Shown here piece by piece: positions 7,452 through 14,888 of a stretch of DNA of 38,902 nt; the stretch's first letter is position 1; every line of letters starts with the position of its first letter. The position numbers and the translations under genes were made by a program. This DNA comes from Methylobacterium platani (lineage in GTDB: Bacteria > Pseudomonadota > Alphaproteobacteria > Rhizobiales > Beijerinckiaceae), in contig NZ_LWHQ01000016.1 of NCBI RefSeq assembly GCF_001653715.1, positions 116,776-155,677 of the forward strand, given 5' to 3'. Below the pieces are notes generated by a model, which did not search any database, was not told the DNA's origin, and saw nothing but the letters and a program-made list of their open reading frames with translations.

Positions 7452-8068
7452 GGTCCGGGATCGAGGGCGATCAGGAGGGGGGGCCATCGGCGGCGATCCG
7501 CGGGAGAGAAGGCGACCTGGATCTCGACGAGGAGCGGCGGCCGGTCGGGCCGCGACCAGGCCGGCAGCCAGGCCGGCCGGGCGCCCTTGGTCGGCGCACC
7601 GTAATAGCGGAGCACGAGCCCGCCGATGCCGCCGAGGATCGCCTCGCTGCGGGGTGCCGCCGGCCGGTCCGGCCGCGCCTCCGCCTCGACGCGGATCTCG
7701 CGCAGGTCGAAGGCGCCGGCCCGGCCCGGCACCCGCGCGAGCGTCACCGCGAGCTCGGTCGGGCGCTCGAGGGTCTGGTCCGGGGCGAGCGCGGCGACGA
7801 GCCCGTCGGGACCGCCGCGCAGGGTCGGCCGGCTTCCGTCGGGGCGGCTCTGCGCCAAGCTGCCGAGGGTGCGCCGCAGGTGGTCGCGGACCGATTGCAC
7901 CTCCTCGGCCCCGGCGGCCCGGGCGGCGGCGGTCGCGGCACCGCCGGCGATCCGCACGGCGTTGAGCAGCAGCACCCCGATCAACCCGGCGAGCGCGAGG
8001 CAGACCAGGGTCTCGACCAGGGTGAAGCCGGCCTGCGCGGCGGCGGGATCGCGCCGTGCGCGGGTCAT
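7448..8068 (-). CDS. gspJ: Type II secretion minor pseudopilin GspJ
   Basis: A 206-aa protein with the prepilin cleavage sequence AQAG-FTLVETLVCLALAG near residue 14, including the conserved Glu at +5. The C-terminal part has VLRYYGAP and LLVEIQVAFS, as in GspJ proteins. Its ATG overlaps the gspI stop by four bases (ATGA) and its own stop overlaps the gspK start, so the subunits are likely made in fixed ratio. It is a pseudopilus tip component in the inner membrane and periplasm. Confidence 0.87.
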   Translation of the reverse strand: MTRARRDPAAAQAGFTLVETLVCLALAGLIGVLLLNAVRIAGGAATAAARAAGAEEVQSVRDHLRRTLGSLAQSRPDGSRPTLRGGPDGLVAALAPDQTLERPTELAVTLARVPGRAGAFDLREIRVEAEARPDRPAAPRSEAILGGIGGLVLRYYGAPTKGARPAWLPAWSRPDRPPLLVEIQVAFSPADRRRWPPLLIALDPGP

Positions 8069-8496
8069 TCGCGCGGCTCCGGGATCAGCGTCGCGTAGAG
8101 CAGCGCCCCCTCAGGCCCGCCGCGGGCGACCCGGAGCTGCCAGAGCGGCGGCACGCGGGCGAGGCCGAGGACCGGGCGCAGGTCGGTGATGCTGAGCGTC
8201 CAGGGGGTGCCGTCCGAGAAGGCGCCCTGGAGAATGCCCGGCCGCAGCGGGCCGTCGGCGAGGCGGCGCAGGACGACCCCCTCCGCCTCGTCGGCCGCGA
8301 CGCGGCTCGCCTCGATCCGCCGGACCGCCCCCGCCGCCGTGCCGGCGATCTGGATCGCCATGATCGTGGCGGCGGCCGCGATGCCGAAGGCGACCAGGAC
8401 CTCGACGGTGGTGAAGCCGTCCTCTTGGCCGTCCTCTTGGCCGTCCTCTTGGCGCCGGGCGGCGCGCCGGAGGATCCCTCGTCCCCGCGCGCTCAT
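8065..8496 (-). CDS. gspI: Type II secretion minor pseudopilin GspI
   Basis: A 143-aa protein. After a basic leader there are three perfect copies of the 12-bp unit at 8417-8452, encoding QEDG three times, and the last EDG is directly followed by FTTVEVLVAFGIAAAA, the prepilin motif with Glu at +5. The globular part ends in WQLRVARGGPEGALLYATLI. Position between gspH and gspJ, size and motif support GspI. The leader (about 27 residues) is unusually long because of the acidic repeat, which is odd for a prepilin leader that is normally basic. It overlaps both neighbours by ATGA. Confidence 0.82.
   Translation of the reverse strand: MSARGRGILRRAARRQEDGQEDGQEDGFTTVEVLVAFGIAAAATIMAIQIAGTAAGAVRRIEASRVAADEAEGVVLRRLADGPLRPGILQGAFSDGTPWTLSITDLRPVLGLARVPPLWQLRVARGGPEGALLYATLIPEPRE
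8417..8452. repeat. Three perfect 12-bp tandem repeats inside gspI
   Basis: Units at 8417-8428, 8429-8440 and 8441-8452 are identical. The period is a multiple of three, so copy-number change would keep the gene in frame and only alter the length of the acidic leader before the prepilin cleavage site. Confidence 0.95.
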
Positions 8497-8942
8497 CGCC
8501 CGTCCTCCCGCAGCACCCGGCCGGTGAGCGCGCTGACCGACAGCACCCGGCGCGCGGCGCCCGCGGCGAGCACGATCCGCCCGCCGGAGGCGCTGCCGTC
8601 GGGCAGGAGCCGCAATTCACCGGGTACCGGCCGCCCGGTCGGGCCCGGCTCGACCGCGACCGCGAGGCCGCCGACCGGGATCGGCGCCGCGCCCGGGCGG
8701 GAGCTGACGAAGCGGGCGCCCTGCGGCTCGAAGGCGAGGCGCCCGGCCCGGCCGGTGCGGATCGCCTCGGCCCGCAACCGGCCGATCTCGGCCGCGACGG
8801 TCTCGGAGACGAGGAGCGCGCGCCGGTCGAGGGCGCCGGGGCCGAGCGACTGGAACGCGACCCCGGCGGCAAGCCCCAGGATCGCCATCGTCACCAGCAT
8901 CTCGACGAGGGTGAAGCCCGCCTGCCCGGCGCCCTCGCCCAT
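8493..8942 (-). CDS. gspH: Type II secretion pseudopilin GspH
   Basis: A 149-aa protein starting at ATG 8942, sharing one base with the gspO stop (TGATG). A very short leader precedes the prepilin motif GQAG-FTLVEMLVTMAILGLA, cleaved near residue 9. The rest (LLVSETVAAEIGRLRAEAIRTG, then RIVLAAGAARRVLSVSALTGRV) is the GspH pattern. It is a minor pseudopilin linking tip and shaft. The frame upstream of 8942 belongs to a shadow over gspO. Confidence 0.86.
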   Translation of the reverse strand: MGEGAGQAGFTLVEMLVTMAILGLAAGVAFQSLGPGALDRRALLVSETVAAEIGRLRAEAIRTGRAGRLAFEPQGARFVSSRPGAAPIPVGGLAVAVEPGPTGRPVPGELRLLPDGSASGGRIVLAAGAARRVLSVSALTGRVLREDGR

Positions 8943-9421
8943 CAGCCGGCCGCCCCGACGAGGAGCGCGGCGTGCAGGCCGAGCGCCAGGAACGGCCCGA
9001 ACGGCAGGGCGGTGTCGCGCCCCACCCGCCGCCCCGCGAGGGCGAGGAGGCCGAGACCCGCGAGGGCCGACAGGCTGGCCGCCAGGATCAGCACCGGCAG
9101 GCCGGCGAGCCCCGTCCAGGCGGCGGCGGCGGCGATGAACTTGACGTCGCCGAGGCCGAGGCCGATCCGGCCGGTGAGCCGCGCGTGCAGGGCGCGCAGG
9201 GACCGGAACAGCGCGTAGGCGACGGCCGCCTCGGCGAGGGCCGAGCCGAGGCCCCACGCCCCCTCGCGCCAGGCCGCCACGGACAGGCCGAGGAGCAGCA
9301 GCGCGAGGTTGAGCGCGTCCGGGATGATGCGGGAGCGCAGGTCGATCAGGCTCGCCGGCAGCGTCAGCGGCAGCGGCAGCAGGGCGGGCAGCACCGCGCC
9401 GGCGAGGAGGGCGGCCGACAT
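8942..9421 (-). CDS. gspO: Prepilin peptidase (GspO-type, A24 family)
   Basis: A 159-aa polytopic membrane protein that holds only the catalytic half of a prepilin peptidase. The two aspartates of the A24 family are visible in LIDLRSRIIPD (about residues 26-36) and in GLGDVKFIAA. The N-terminal zinc/methyltransferase domain of long GspO/PilD proteins is missing, as is common for short A24 enzymes. It should cleave the leaders of GspG, H, I, J and K. The ATG at 9421 overlaps the stop of the preceding gene (TGATG). Confidence 0.84.
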   Translation of the reverse strand: MSAALLAGAVLPALLPLPLTLPASLIDLRSRIIPDALNLALLLLGLSVAAWREGAWGLGSALAEAAVAYALFRSLRALHARLTGRIGLGLGDVKFIAAAAAWTGLAGLPVLILAASLSALAGLGLLALAGRRVGRDTALPFGPFLALGLHAALLVGAAG

Positions 9422-10344
9422 CACGCCCGCCGGCCCGGGCGCGAGCGGGCCGGCGCGAGGGCGAGGATCCGGTCCGGCGGGATCCGCGCCGAAGGGGGCG
9501 GCAGCGGGGTGCCGGCCGGGACGAGCGGCGACGCGACCGGGACGGCCGGCAGGGCCGCGGGCCCCGGCATCGCGCCGGGCGCGGGCGGCCCGGCCCCGGC
9601 GGCCCGGCCCCGGCTCCATTCGCGCAGGTGCAGCCAGTACACGTAGGCCGCGAGCGAGGCCGCCGTCACGGCGGCAAGCCACAGGGCGAGGAGCAGGGTG
9701 GCGGGCACCCGGCCGTTCAGCTCGCGCATCAGCCCGAGGGCGAAGGCGGCGTACCAGGACACGCCGGAGACCGCGCCGGAGACCAGGAAGATGCCGGTGC
9801 GCAGGCCCGACACCCCGTCGAGCATCGGCCGGGACAGGTCGCGCAGGACGCCGGGCAGCACGACGGCGTGGATCAGGAGGCCGTTGATCGTGAGCACCAG
9901 CACCACGGCGATCTTGGCCCAGAGCTTCGGGTTGTCGAACTTGTCGGGCGACTCGACCGCGTAGACGGCGAGGAAGCCGAGCCCCGAGAGCCAGAGCAGG
10001 CCGAGGCCGACCGAGACGACCTTGCTGACGAACAGGAAGATCCGGGCGATCTCGCCCGGCAGGCTGCCCCAGCGCATCCAGCGCAGGATCCAGAAATCGA
10101 GCATCGTCGCGCCGCCGAGGCCGAAGGACAGCCCGATGAGGTGCACGGCGACGAGCAGCGTCAGGACGCGGACCGGCGGCAGCGGCGCCGGCAGCGGCAG
10201 CGCGAGCGGTTCGGCGGCGAGCGCCGCGCCGCCGAGGGCCAGGAACGCGGCGAGCGAGAATCCGGCGAGCGGGAGCCCCGCGACCGCCCGGGACCGCCGG
10301 CGGGACCCGCCTGCACGGCCCGAATGTTCGGCTGAGCGGTCCAT
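9421..10344 (-). CDS. Polytopic membrane protein leading the gsp operon
   Basis: A 307-aa protein from ATG 10344, with GGGGAG just upstream. After a basic N-terminus come about six hydrophobic segments (for example VRVLTLLVAVHLIGLSFGLG, IAVVLVLTINGLLIHAVVLP, ATLLLALWLAAVTAASLAAY) and then a long Pro/Ala/Gly-rich C-terminal tail. Histidines inside two helices (AVHLIG and LIHAVV) recall heme- or copper-related CopD-like membrane proteins, but I cannot assign a family. It overlaps gspO by one base and so is the first gene of the minus-strand type II secretion operon. It is not a known Gsp subunit. Confidence 0.72.
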   Translation of the reverse strand: MDRSAEHSGRAGGSRRRSRAVAGLPLAGFSLAAFLALGGAALAAEPLALPLPAPLPPVRVLTLLVAVHLIGLSFGLGGATMLDFWILRWMRWGSLPGEIARIFLFVSKVVSVGLGLLWLSGLGFLAVYAVESPDKFDNPKLWAKIAVVLVLTINGLLIHAVVLPGVLRDLSRPMLDGVSGLRTGIFLVSGAVSGVSWYAAFALGLMRELNGRVPATLLLALWLAAVTAASLAAYVYWLHLREWSRGRAAGAGPPAPGAMPGPAALPAVPVASPLVPAGTPLPPPSARIPPDRILALAPARSRPGRRA

Positions 10345-10523
10345 GCTTCTCCCCTGCCGTTGTCCCAGAGCCTCGCCGTCGCGGCGCGGATCCTGGCGGG
10401 AATTGGATAACAAATCCCGACTCGCGCCGCGGCCCGCCCCTCCGTCAGGAGCGGCAGTGATGGCTTCTTTACGAAGGGATGGCACGTTGCCGGGCAGTTC
10501 TCCGCCCGTCCCGAGGCCGCACG

Positions 10524-10991
10524 ATGCTCGTCACAACCATGCAGGACCGTCGCGTTTCGCGAAAATCCCCCGAGGCGACGCGCGACGGGAGCCAGTCCGG
10601 CTTCTCCCTGGTCGAGCTGCTCGTCGTCCTGGCGATCATCGGCATGATCGCCACGATGGTGACCCCGCAGGTGCTCGGCTATCTCGGCCGCGCCAAGGGC
10701 GAGACGGCGCGCATCCAGGTCAAGAACATCGCCCAGGCGGTCGAGCTCTACTACCTCGACCTCGGCGCCTACCCGACGACCCAGCAGGGCCTGCAGGCGC
10801 TGGTGCAGCCGACCGGCGCGGCCTGGCGCGGCCCCTACGTGCGCGACGCCCGCGGGCTGACCGACCCCTGGGGCCACGCCTATCTCTACCGCGCCCCGGG
10901 CACCGGCGGCACGCCGTTCGAGGTCTACAGCCTCGGCGCCGACGGCAAGGCCGGCGGCGGCGGCGACCAGGCCGACGTCGCGAGCAACTGA
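10524..10991 (+). CDS. gspG: Type II secretion major pseudopilin GspG
   Basis: About 155 aa from ATG 10524 (GAGG upstream); ATG 10539 and 10479 are alternatives. The prepilin motif SQSG-FSLVELLVVLAIIGMI is followed by the GspG body: AVELYYLDLGAYPTTQQGLQ, then DPWGHAYLYRAPG, and a C-terminus SLGADGKAGGGGDQAD, which matches the calcium-binding tail of major pseudopilins. It lies divergent from the minus-strand gsp operon and upstream of gspD. The 179-bp gap from 10345 to 10523 should hold both promoters. Confidence 0.92.
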   Translation: MLVTTMQDRRVSRKSPEATRDGSQSGFSLVELLVVLAIIGMIATMVTPQVLGYLGRAKGETARIQVKNIAQAVELYYLDLGAYPTTQQGLQALVQPTGAAWRGPYVRDARGLTDPWGHAYLYRAPGTGGTPFEVYSLGADGKAGGGGDQADVASN

Positions 10992-11158
10992 CGGCCGGGG
11001 GCCGGCTCCGGTCCTCGGCCCGCCTTCCGGCAGTATCGGGACCCGGGAAAGACAATCGGACCGCGCGCCTCACCGAGTGTCGACCGGTCGCCGACGAGGC
11101 GATCGTCTCGGGAGATCGGACCTGACGTCGCGCCCGGACGGTGATCGAGCAGGCGACT

Positions 11159-11214
11159 GCTCCGGCATGCCGCACGCGGAAGCTGCAAATACCATTTGCA
11201 GCAACTGCCGGAGC
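11159..11214. promoter_or_regulatory. Nested inverted repeat between gspG and gspD
   Basis: An outer perfect 9-bp pair, GCTCCGGCA at 11159-11167 with TGCCGGAGC at 11206-11214, encloses an inner perfect 9-bp pair, GCTGCAAAT at 11182-11190 with ATTTGCAGC at 11194-11202, loop ACC. It sits in the 312-base gap 10992-11303 that otherwise shows no gene. There is no U-run after it, so it is not a classic terminator. It could be an attenuator, an mRNA-stabilising fold, or an operator for gspD. Confidence 0.7.
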
Positions 11215-11303
11215 GGGGCCGCGGCGACGCCTTCAACTCCTCGTTAACCATAACTCCCCTAACGTCCCGGCCATCACGGCGGGTGCGAAGGGACGGCGAG
11301 CGG

Positions 11304-13685
11304 ATGACGAGAGGTGCGCCTGTCCTCGCCCTGGCGCTCGCCTGCAGCTGGCCGCTCGCCGCCCGCGCCGCCGAGCCGATCCACCCTCATGCCGGCGCGC
11401 GGGATCCGGGCGCCCTCGTCCTGCGGGGCGACGACCGGCTGATCGGCGGCGAGGCGCCGGCCCGGGAGCCGATCCCCGGCGGCCCGGTGAGCCTCAACCT
11501 CGTCGAGGTGCCGCTGCCGGTGGCCGCCAAGGCGGTCTTCGCCGACACGCTCGGCTGGGGCTACAGCCTGGACGAGCGGGCCTCCGGCACGATCACCCTG
11601 CAGACCGGCGGGCCGGTGAGCCGCGAGGCGCTGCTGCGGATGGTCGAGACCGCGCTGGCGAGCCGCGGCCTGTCCCTGCGCCGCCACGGCCGCAGCGTGC
11701 AGATCGTGCCCGCCGGCACCGCTCCCGACCTCCGGCCGGTCCAGGGCGTGGGCGCCGAAGCGGGCGCGGTCGCGGTGCCCCTGCGCTGGATCTCGGCCGT
11801 CGAGATGCAGGCGATCCTCGGCTCGGTCGCGCCGCGCGAGGTGGTGCTGCGGGCCGACCGGGCGCGCAACCTGCTGATCCTGTCGGGCGACGCCAACCAG
11901 ATCCGGGTTCTGCGCCAGACCATCGCGGTGTTCGACGTCGACTGGATGCGCGGCATGTCGACCGCGATGGTGCCGGTGCGCAGCTCCAACCCGACGGCCC
12001 TCGCCCGCGACCTGACCCAGATCTTCGGCGGCGAGACCGCCGGCACCGGCGACGTCATCCGCTTCATCCCCAACGAGGCGCTGAACGCGATCCTGGTGGT
12101 GAGCGCGCGCGCCGCCTATCTCGACCGCGCCCGGGCGCTGCTGGAGCAGCTCGAGACCCTGGCCGCCGACCGCGAGCGCCAGCTCTTCGTCTACCGGATC
12201 CAGAACCGCTCGGCCAAGGAACTCGCCGCCGTGCTGCAGGGCGTGGTCATGGCGGAGATGGGCGGCGCCTACGGAGCCGCCGGGATGGGGGGCGGCTACG
12301 GCGGCGGCGCCTACGGGGGGACCTCCGGGGGTTACGCCGCCATGAGCGGCGGGCTTCCGGGCGGCGGGCTTCCGGGCGGCGGGCTCGGCGGGGGCCTCGG
12401 GGGGGCGGGCGCCATGGGGGCCGGGGCGGCGGGCGGCGGCGCGGCGGGCGGCGCCTCCCCGTCGGGCTCGGGCTGGGCCTCGGGGTCCGCCGGCGATCCC
12501 GGCACGGGGGCGGCGGGGCTCGGCGGCCCGTCCGGCGCGGCGGGCGGCGGGTTCGGGGGATTCGGCACGGCGGGATTCGCCACGGGAGGCCTCGGCACCG
12601 GCGCACCCGCCGGCGGGGGCATGTTCGGCGGCGGGGGCTATGGCGGCGGGCTCGACCCGACCGTCGCGGGCGGCCCCGGGATGCGGCGGGACGCGATCGG
12701 CATCGTGGCCGACGACGCCAACAACAGCCTGGTGATCTCGGCGACGCGCAACCAGTACGACAAGATCCTGCGCATCCTCGGCCGCCTCGACGCGATGCCG
12801 ACCCAGGTGCTGCTCGAGACGGTCATCGCCGAGGTGACGCTCAACGACAACCTCGCCTTCGGCGTGCAGTGGTTCCTCAAGCAGCAGGGCAGCCGGTTCA
12901 ACCTCGGCAGCACCGATACCAGCAAGGCGGCGACGGGCCTCGGGCTCAGCGGCACCTCCGGGCTGGTCGCCGCGGCGGCCCGCGGGGTGCCGGGCTTCAA
13001 CTACCTGCTCGCCGGCACCGACTTCAACGTGGTGCTCAACGCGCTCCAGGGCGTGACGCGGGTCAACGTCATCTCGTCGCCCAACATCACGGTGCTCGAC
13101 AACCGCACCGCCAAGCTCCAGGTCGGCGATCAGGTGCCGATCATCAAGCAGTCGGGCCAGAGCGCCCTCGTCGCCGGCGCGCCGATCCTCAACCAGATCG
13201 AGATGAAGGACACCGGCGTGATCCTCTCGGTCACGCCGCGGGTGAACAAGAACGGCCTCGTGGTGCTCGACATCAACCAGGAGGTCAGCGACGTCGTCCC
13301 GACCACGACCTCGGCGATCGACTCGCCGACGATCCGCCAGCGCCGGGTCGCCACCAGCGTCGCGGTGAGCGACGGCCACAGCCTCGCCATCGGCGGCATG
13401 GTGCAGGAGAAGGCGCAGATCACCAACGAGAACCTGCCGGTGCTGAGCGACCTGCCGGTGATCGGCCCGGCCTTCCGCAACCGGGTCGACCAGCGGGTCC
13501 GCACCGAGCTCCTGGTGTTCATCCGCCCCCGGGTGATCCGCGGCACCGTCGAGGCCGACCGCATCGCCGAGGATTTCCGCCAGCAGTTCCGGGCGATGAT
13601 GCCGGTGCGCCCGGTGCTGCCGCCCCCGCCCCTGCCGATCGCGCACGAGGGCACGCAGGGCATCCTGCGGCGGATGCTGGATTGA
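11304..13685 (+). CDS. gspD: Type II secretion outer-membrane secretin GspD
   Basis: A 793-aa protein from ATG 11304. Residues 1-23 are a signal peptide ending in AARAAEP. Periplasmic N-domains follow: an N0-like part near 55-130 (VPLPVAAKAVFADTLGWGYS) and N1/N2-type repeats to about 310 (VVLRADRARNLLILSG, VIRFIPNEALNAILVVSA). Residues 315-458 are an extreme Gly/Ala-rich insertion. A further N-domain (IGIVADDANNSLVISATRNQ) leads into the secretin barrel (VLLETVIAEVTLNDNLAFGV ... LPVLSDLPVIGPAF ... ELLVFIRPRVI). It forms the outer-membrane exit channel. The Gly-rich block is much longer than in model GspD proteins. Confidence 0.93.
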   Translation: MTRGAPVLALALACSWPLAARAAEPIHPHAGARDPGALVLRGDDRLIGGEAPAREPIPGGPVSLNLVEVPLPVAAKAVFADTLGWGYSLDERASGTITLQTGGPVSREALLRMVETALASRGLSLRRHGRSVQIVPAGTAPDLRPVQGVGAEAGAVAVPLRWISAVEMQAILGSVAPREVVLRADRARNLLILSGDANQIRVLRQTIAVFDVDWMRGMSTAMVPVRSSNPTALARDLTQIFGGETAGTGDVIRFIPNEALNAILVVSARAAYLDRARALLEQLETLAADRERQLFVYRIQNRSAKELAAVLQGVVMAEMGGAYGAAGMGGGYGGGAYGGTSGGYAAMSGGLPGGGLPGGGLGGGLGGAGAMGAGAAGGGAAGGASPSGSGWASGSAGDPGTGAAGLGGPSGAAGGGFGGFGTAGFATGGLGTGAPAGGGMFGGGGYGGGLDPTVAGGPGMRRDAIGIVADDANNSLVISATRNQYDKILRILGRLDAMPTQVLLETVIAEVTLNDNLAFGVQWFLKQQGSRFNLGSTDTSKAATGLGLSGTSGLVAAAARGVPGFNYLLAGTDFNVVLNALQGVTRVNVISSPNITVLDNRTAKLQVGDQVPIIKQSGQSALVAGAPILNQIEMKDTGVILSVTPRVNKNGLVVLDINQEVSDVVPTTTSAIDSPTIRQRRVATSVAVSDGHSLAIGGMVQEKAQITNENLPVLSDLPVIGPAFRNRVDQRVRTELLVFIRPRVIRGTVEADRIAEDFRQQFRAMMPVRPVLPPPPLPIAHEGTQGILRRMLD

Positions 13686-13691
13686 GGCTCC

Positions 13692-13707
13692 GCCGGCCCC
13701 GGCCGGC
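13692..13707. terminator. GC hairpin between convergent gspD and mutarotase genes
   Basis: A 7-bp perfect stem GCCGGCC/GGCCGGC with a CC loop sits in the 28-base gap between the ends of two converging genes. It may act as a bidirectional terminator. No U-tract is seen, so the call rests on position and stem only. Confidence 0.4.
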
Positions 13708-13713
13708 CCGTCC

Positions 13714-14043
13714 TCAGTCGAGGTGGAACACCTCTTCCATCGAGGCCCACCACTCGCCCTCGGCCCGCGTCGCGAAGGGCTGCTGGCACGGGATGGTCAG
13801 GCTCCACCATTCCTGGTTCTTCGCGTCGGCCGCCATCCTGGCCATGTCGGCGGCGAAGTCGCTGCCGTGGTACTCCCAGGTGCCGAACAGCAGGTTCTCC
13901 GGCTCGCGCAGGAAGATCGTGTAGTTGCGGATGTTGCAGCGGCTGATGAGGTCGAGCACCTCCGGCCACACCGCCGCGTGCAGCCGCTTGTAGGTCTCGA
14001 CCTGGTCCGGGTTCACCCCGATGACCATTCCCATCCGTTTCAT
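13714..14043 (-). CDS. L-rhamnose/L-fucose-type mutarotase (RhaM family)
   Basis: A 109-aa protein of the normal size for the family, with GGAGGACG before the ATG at 14043. Family features are RLHAAVWPEVLDLI, NYTIFLREPENLLFGTWEY and EWWSLTIPCQQPF, including the active-site His and Trp-Trp. It interconverts alpha and beta anomers of a 6-deoxy sugar so that the dehydrogenase gets the right form. Mutarotases of this family also occur in L-fucose gene sets. Because the operon carries a lactonase and an aldose dehydrogenase and no isomerase or kinase, L-fucose by the oxidative route is at least as likely as L-rhamnose. Confidence 0.85.
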   Translation of the reverse strand: MKRMGMVIGVNPDQVETYKRLHAAVWPEVLDLISRCNIRNYTIFLREPENLLFGTWEYHGSDFAADMARMAADAKNQEWWSLTIPCQQPFATRAEGEWWASMEEVFHLD

Positions 14044-14058
14044 GCTTCGTCCTCCCCC

Positions 14059-14886
14059 TCAGGCCCGGTCGAGCCGGTAGACCGCCGCGGCGTTGCCGCC
14101 GAACACCGCGTCGTGATGGGCCGGCGCCACCAGGGCGCGGCACTGCGCGAACCAGCCGCCGTGGTCGCCCGCGAGGTTCACGACCGGCCAGTCGCTGCCC
14201 CAGATCACCCGGTCCGGACCGAACAGCTCCAGGATCGCCTCGGCAGGAGCGCGCACGGCGCCCGCGCCGCCCTCCCCCGCCTCGGTCAGGAGGCCGGAGA
14301 GCTTGCAGGAGACGTTCGGCCGGGCGGCGAGCGCCGCCATCGCCTCCCGCCAGCCGGGCGAGCCGCCCGCGCCGATCGCCGGCTTGGCGCCGTGGTCGAT
14401 CACGATGCGCAGGGCGGGATGGCGCTCCGCGAAGACGAGCAGGGCCCCGAGATGGCGCGGCCGGACCAGGGCGTCGAAGGCGAGGTCGCGGGCGAGCATC
14501 GCGGCGATCGCCGGGGCGAGGCCCGGATCGGCGATCCAGTCGTCGTCGGGATGGTCCTGCAGCATCGGCCGCAGGCCCTTGAGGCGCGGGTCGCGGGCGA
14601 GGCGGGCGATTCTCCCGGGCGCGTCCGCCGCCTTGAGGTCGGTCCAGCCGACGACGCCGCGGATGACGGGGCTGCGGGCGGCGAGCGCCAGCATCGCCTC
14701 GGTCTCGGCCTCGTCCTCGAGGGTCTGGACCAGCACGGTGCCGTCGATCCCGGAGGCGGCGAGGTGCGGGGCGAGGTCGTCGAGGGTGAAGTCGCGGTGG
14801 ATCGCCGCCAGTTCCGGCGGCGGCCACCGGCCGGCCCGGTCGGCGATGCGCCAGAGGTGGTGGTGGGCGTCGATGCGTGCGGGCAT
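14059..14886 (-). CDS. Amidohydrolase-family sugar lactonase (L-fuconolactonase-like)
   Basis: A 275-aa amidohydrolase-superfamily protein (COG3618 style) with DAHHHLW at residues 6-12, the metal-binding start of the barrel, VIDHGAKPAIG in the middle, SCKLSGL and WGSDWPVVN near the end. Members of this group hydrolyse L-fucono- or L-rhamnono-lactone in the non-phosphorylative route. It starts two bases after the aldose dehydrogenase stop and ends fifteen before the mutarotase, so all three are one transcript. The precise lactone cannot be told from sequence. Confidence 0.83.
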   Translation of the reverse strand: MPARIDAHHHLWRIADRAGRWPPPELAAIHRDFTLDDLAPHLAASGIDGTVLVQTLEDEAETEAMLALAARSPVIRGVVGWTDLKAADAPGRIARLARDPRLKGLRPMLQDHPDDDWIADPGLAPAIAAMLARDLAFDALVRPRHLGALLVFAERHPALRIVIDHGAKPAIGAGGSPGWREAMAALAARPNVSCKLSGLLTEAGEGGAGAVRAPAEAILELFGPDRVIWGSDWPVVNLAGDHGGWFAQCRALVAPAHHDAVFGGNAAAVYRLDRA

Positions 14887-14888
14887 GG

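Noticed and set aside
11274..13646. A 790-codon open frame antisense to gspD
   Set aside because: It is a by-product of very high GC and codon bias; its composition is His/Arg/Gly-rich without any domain, while the plus strand encodes a clear secretin.
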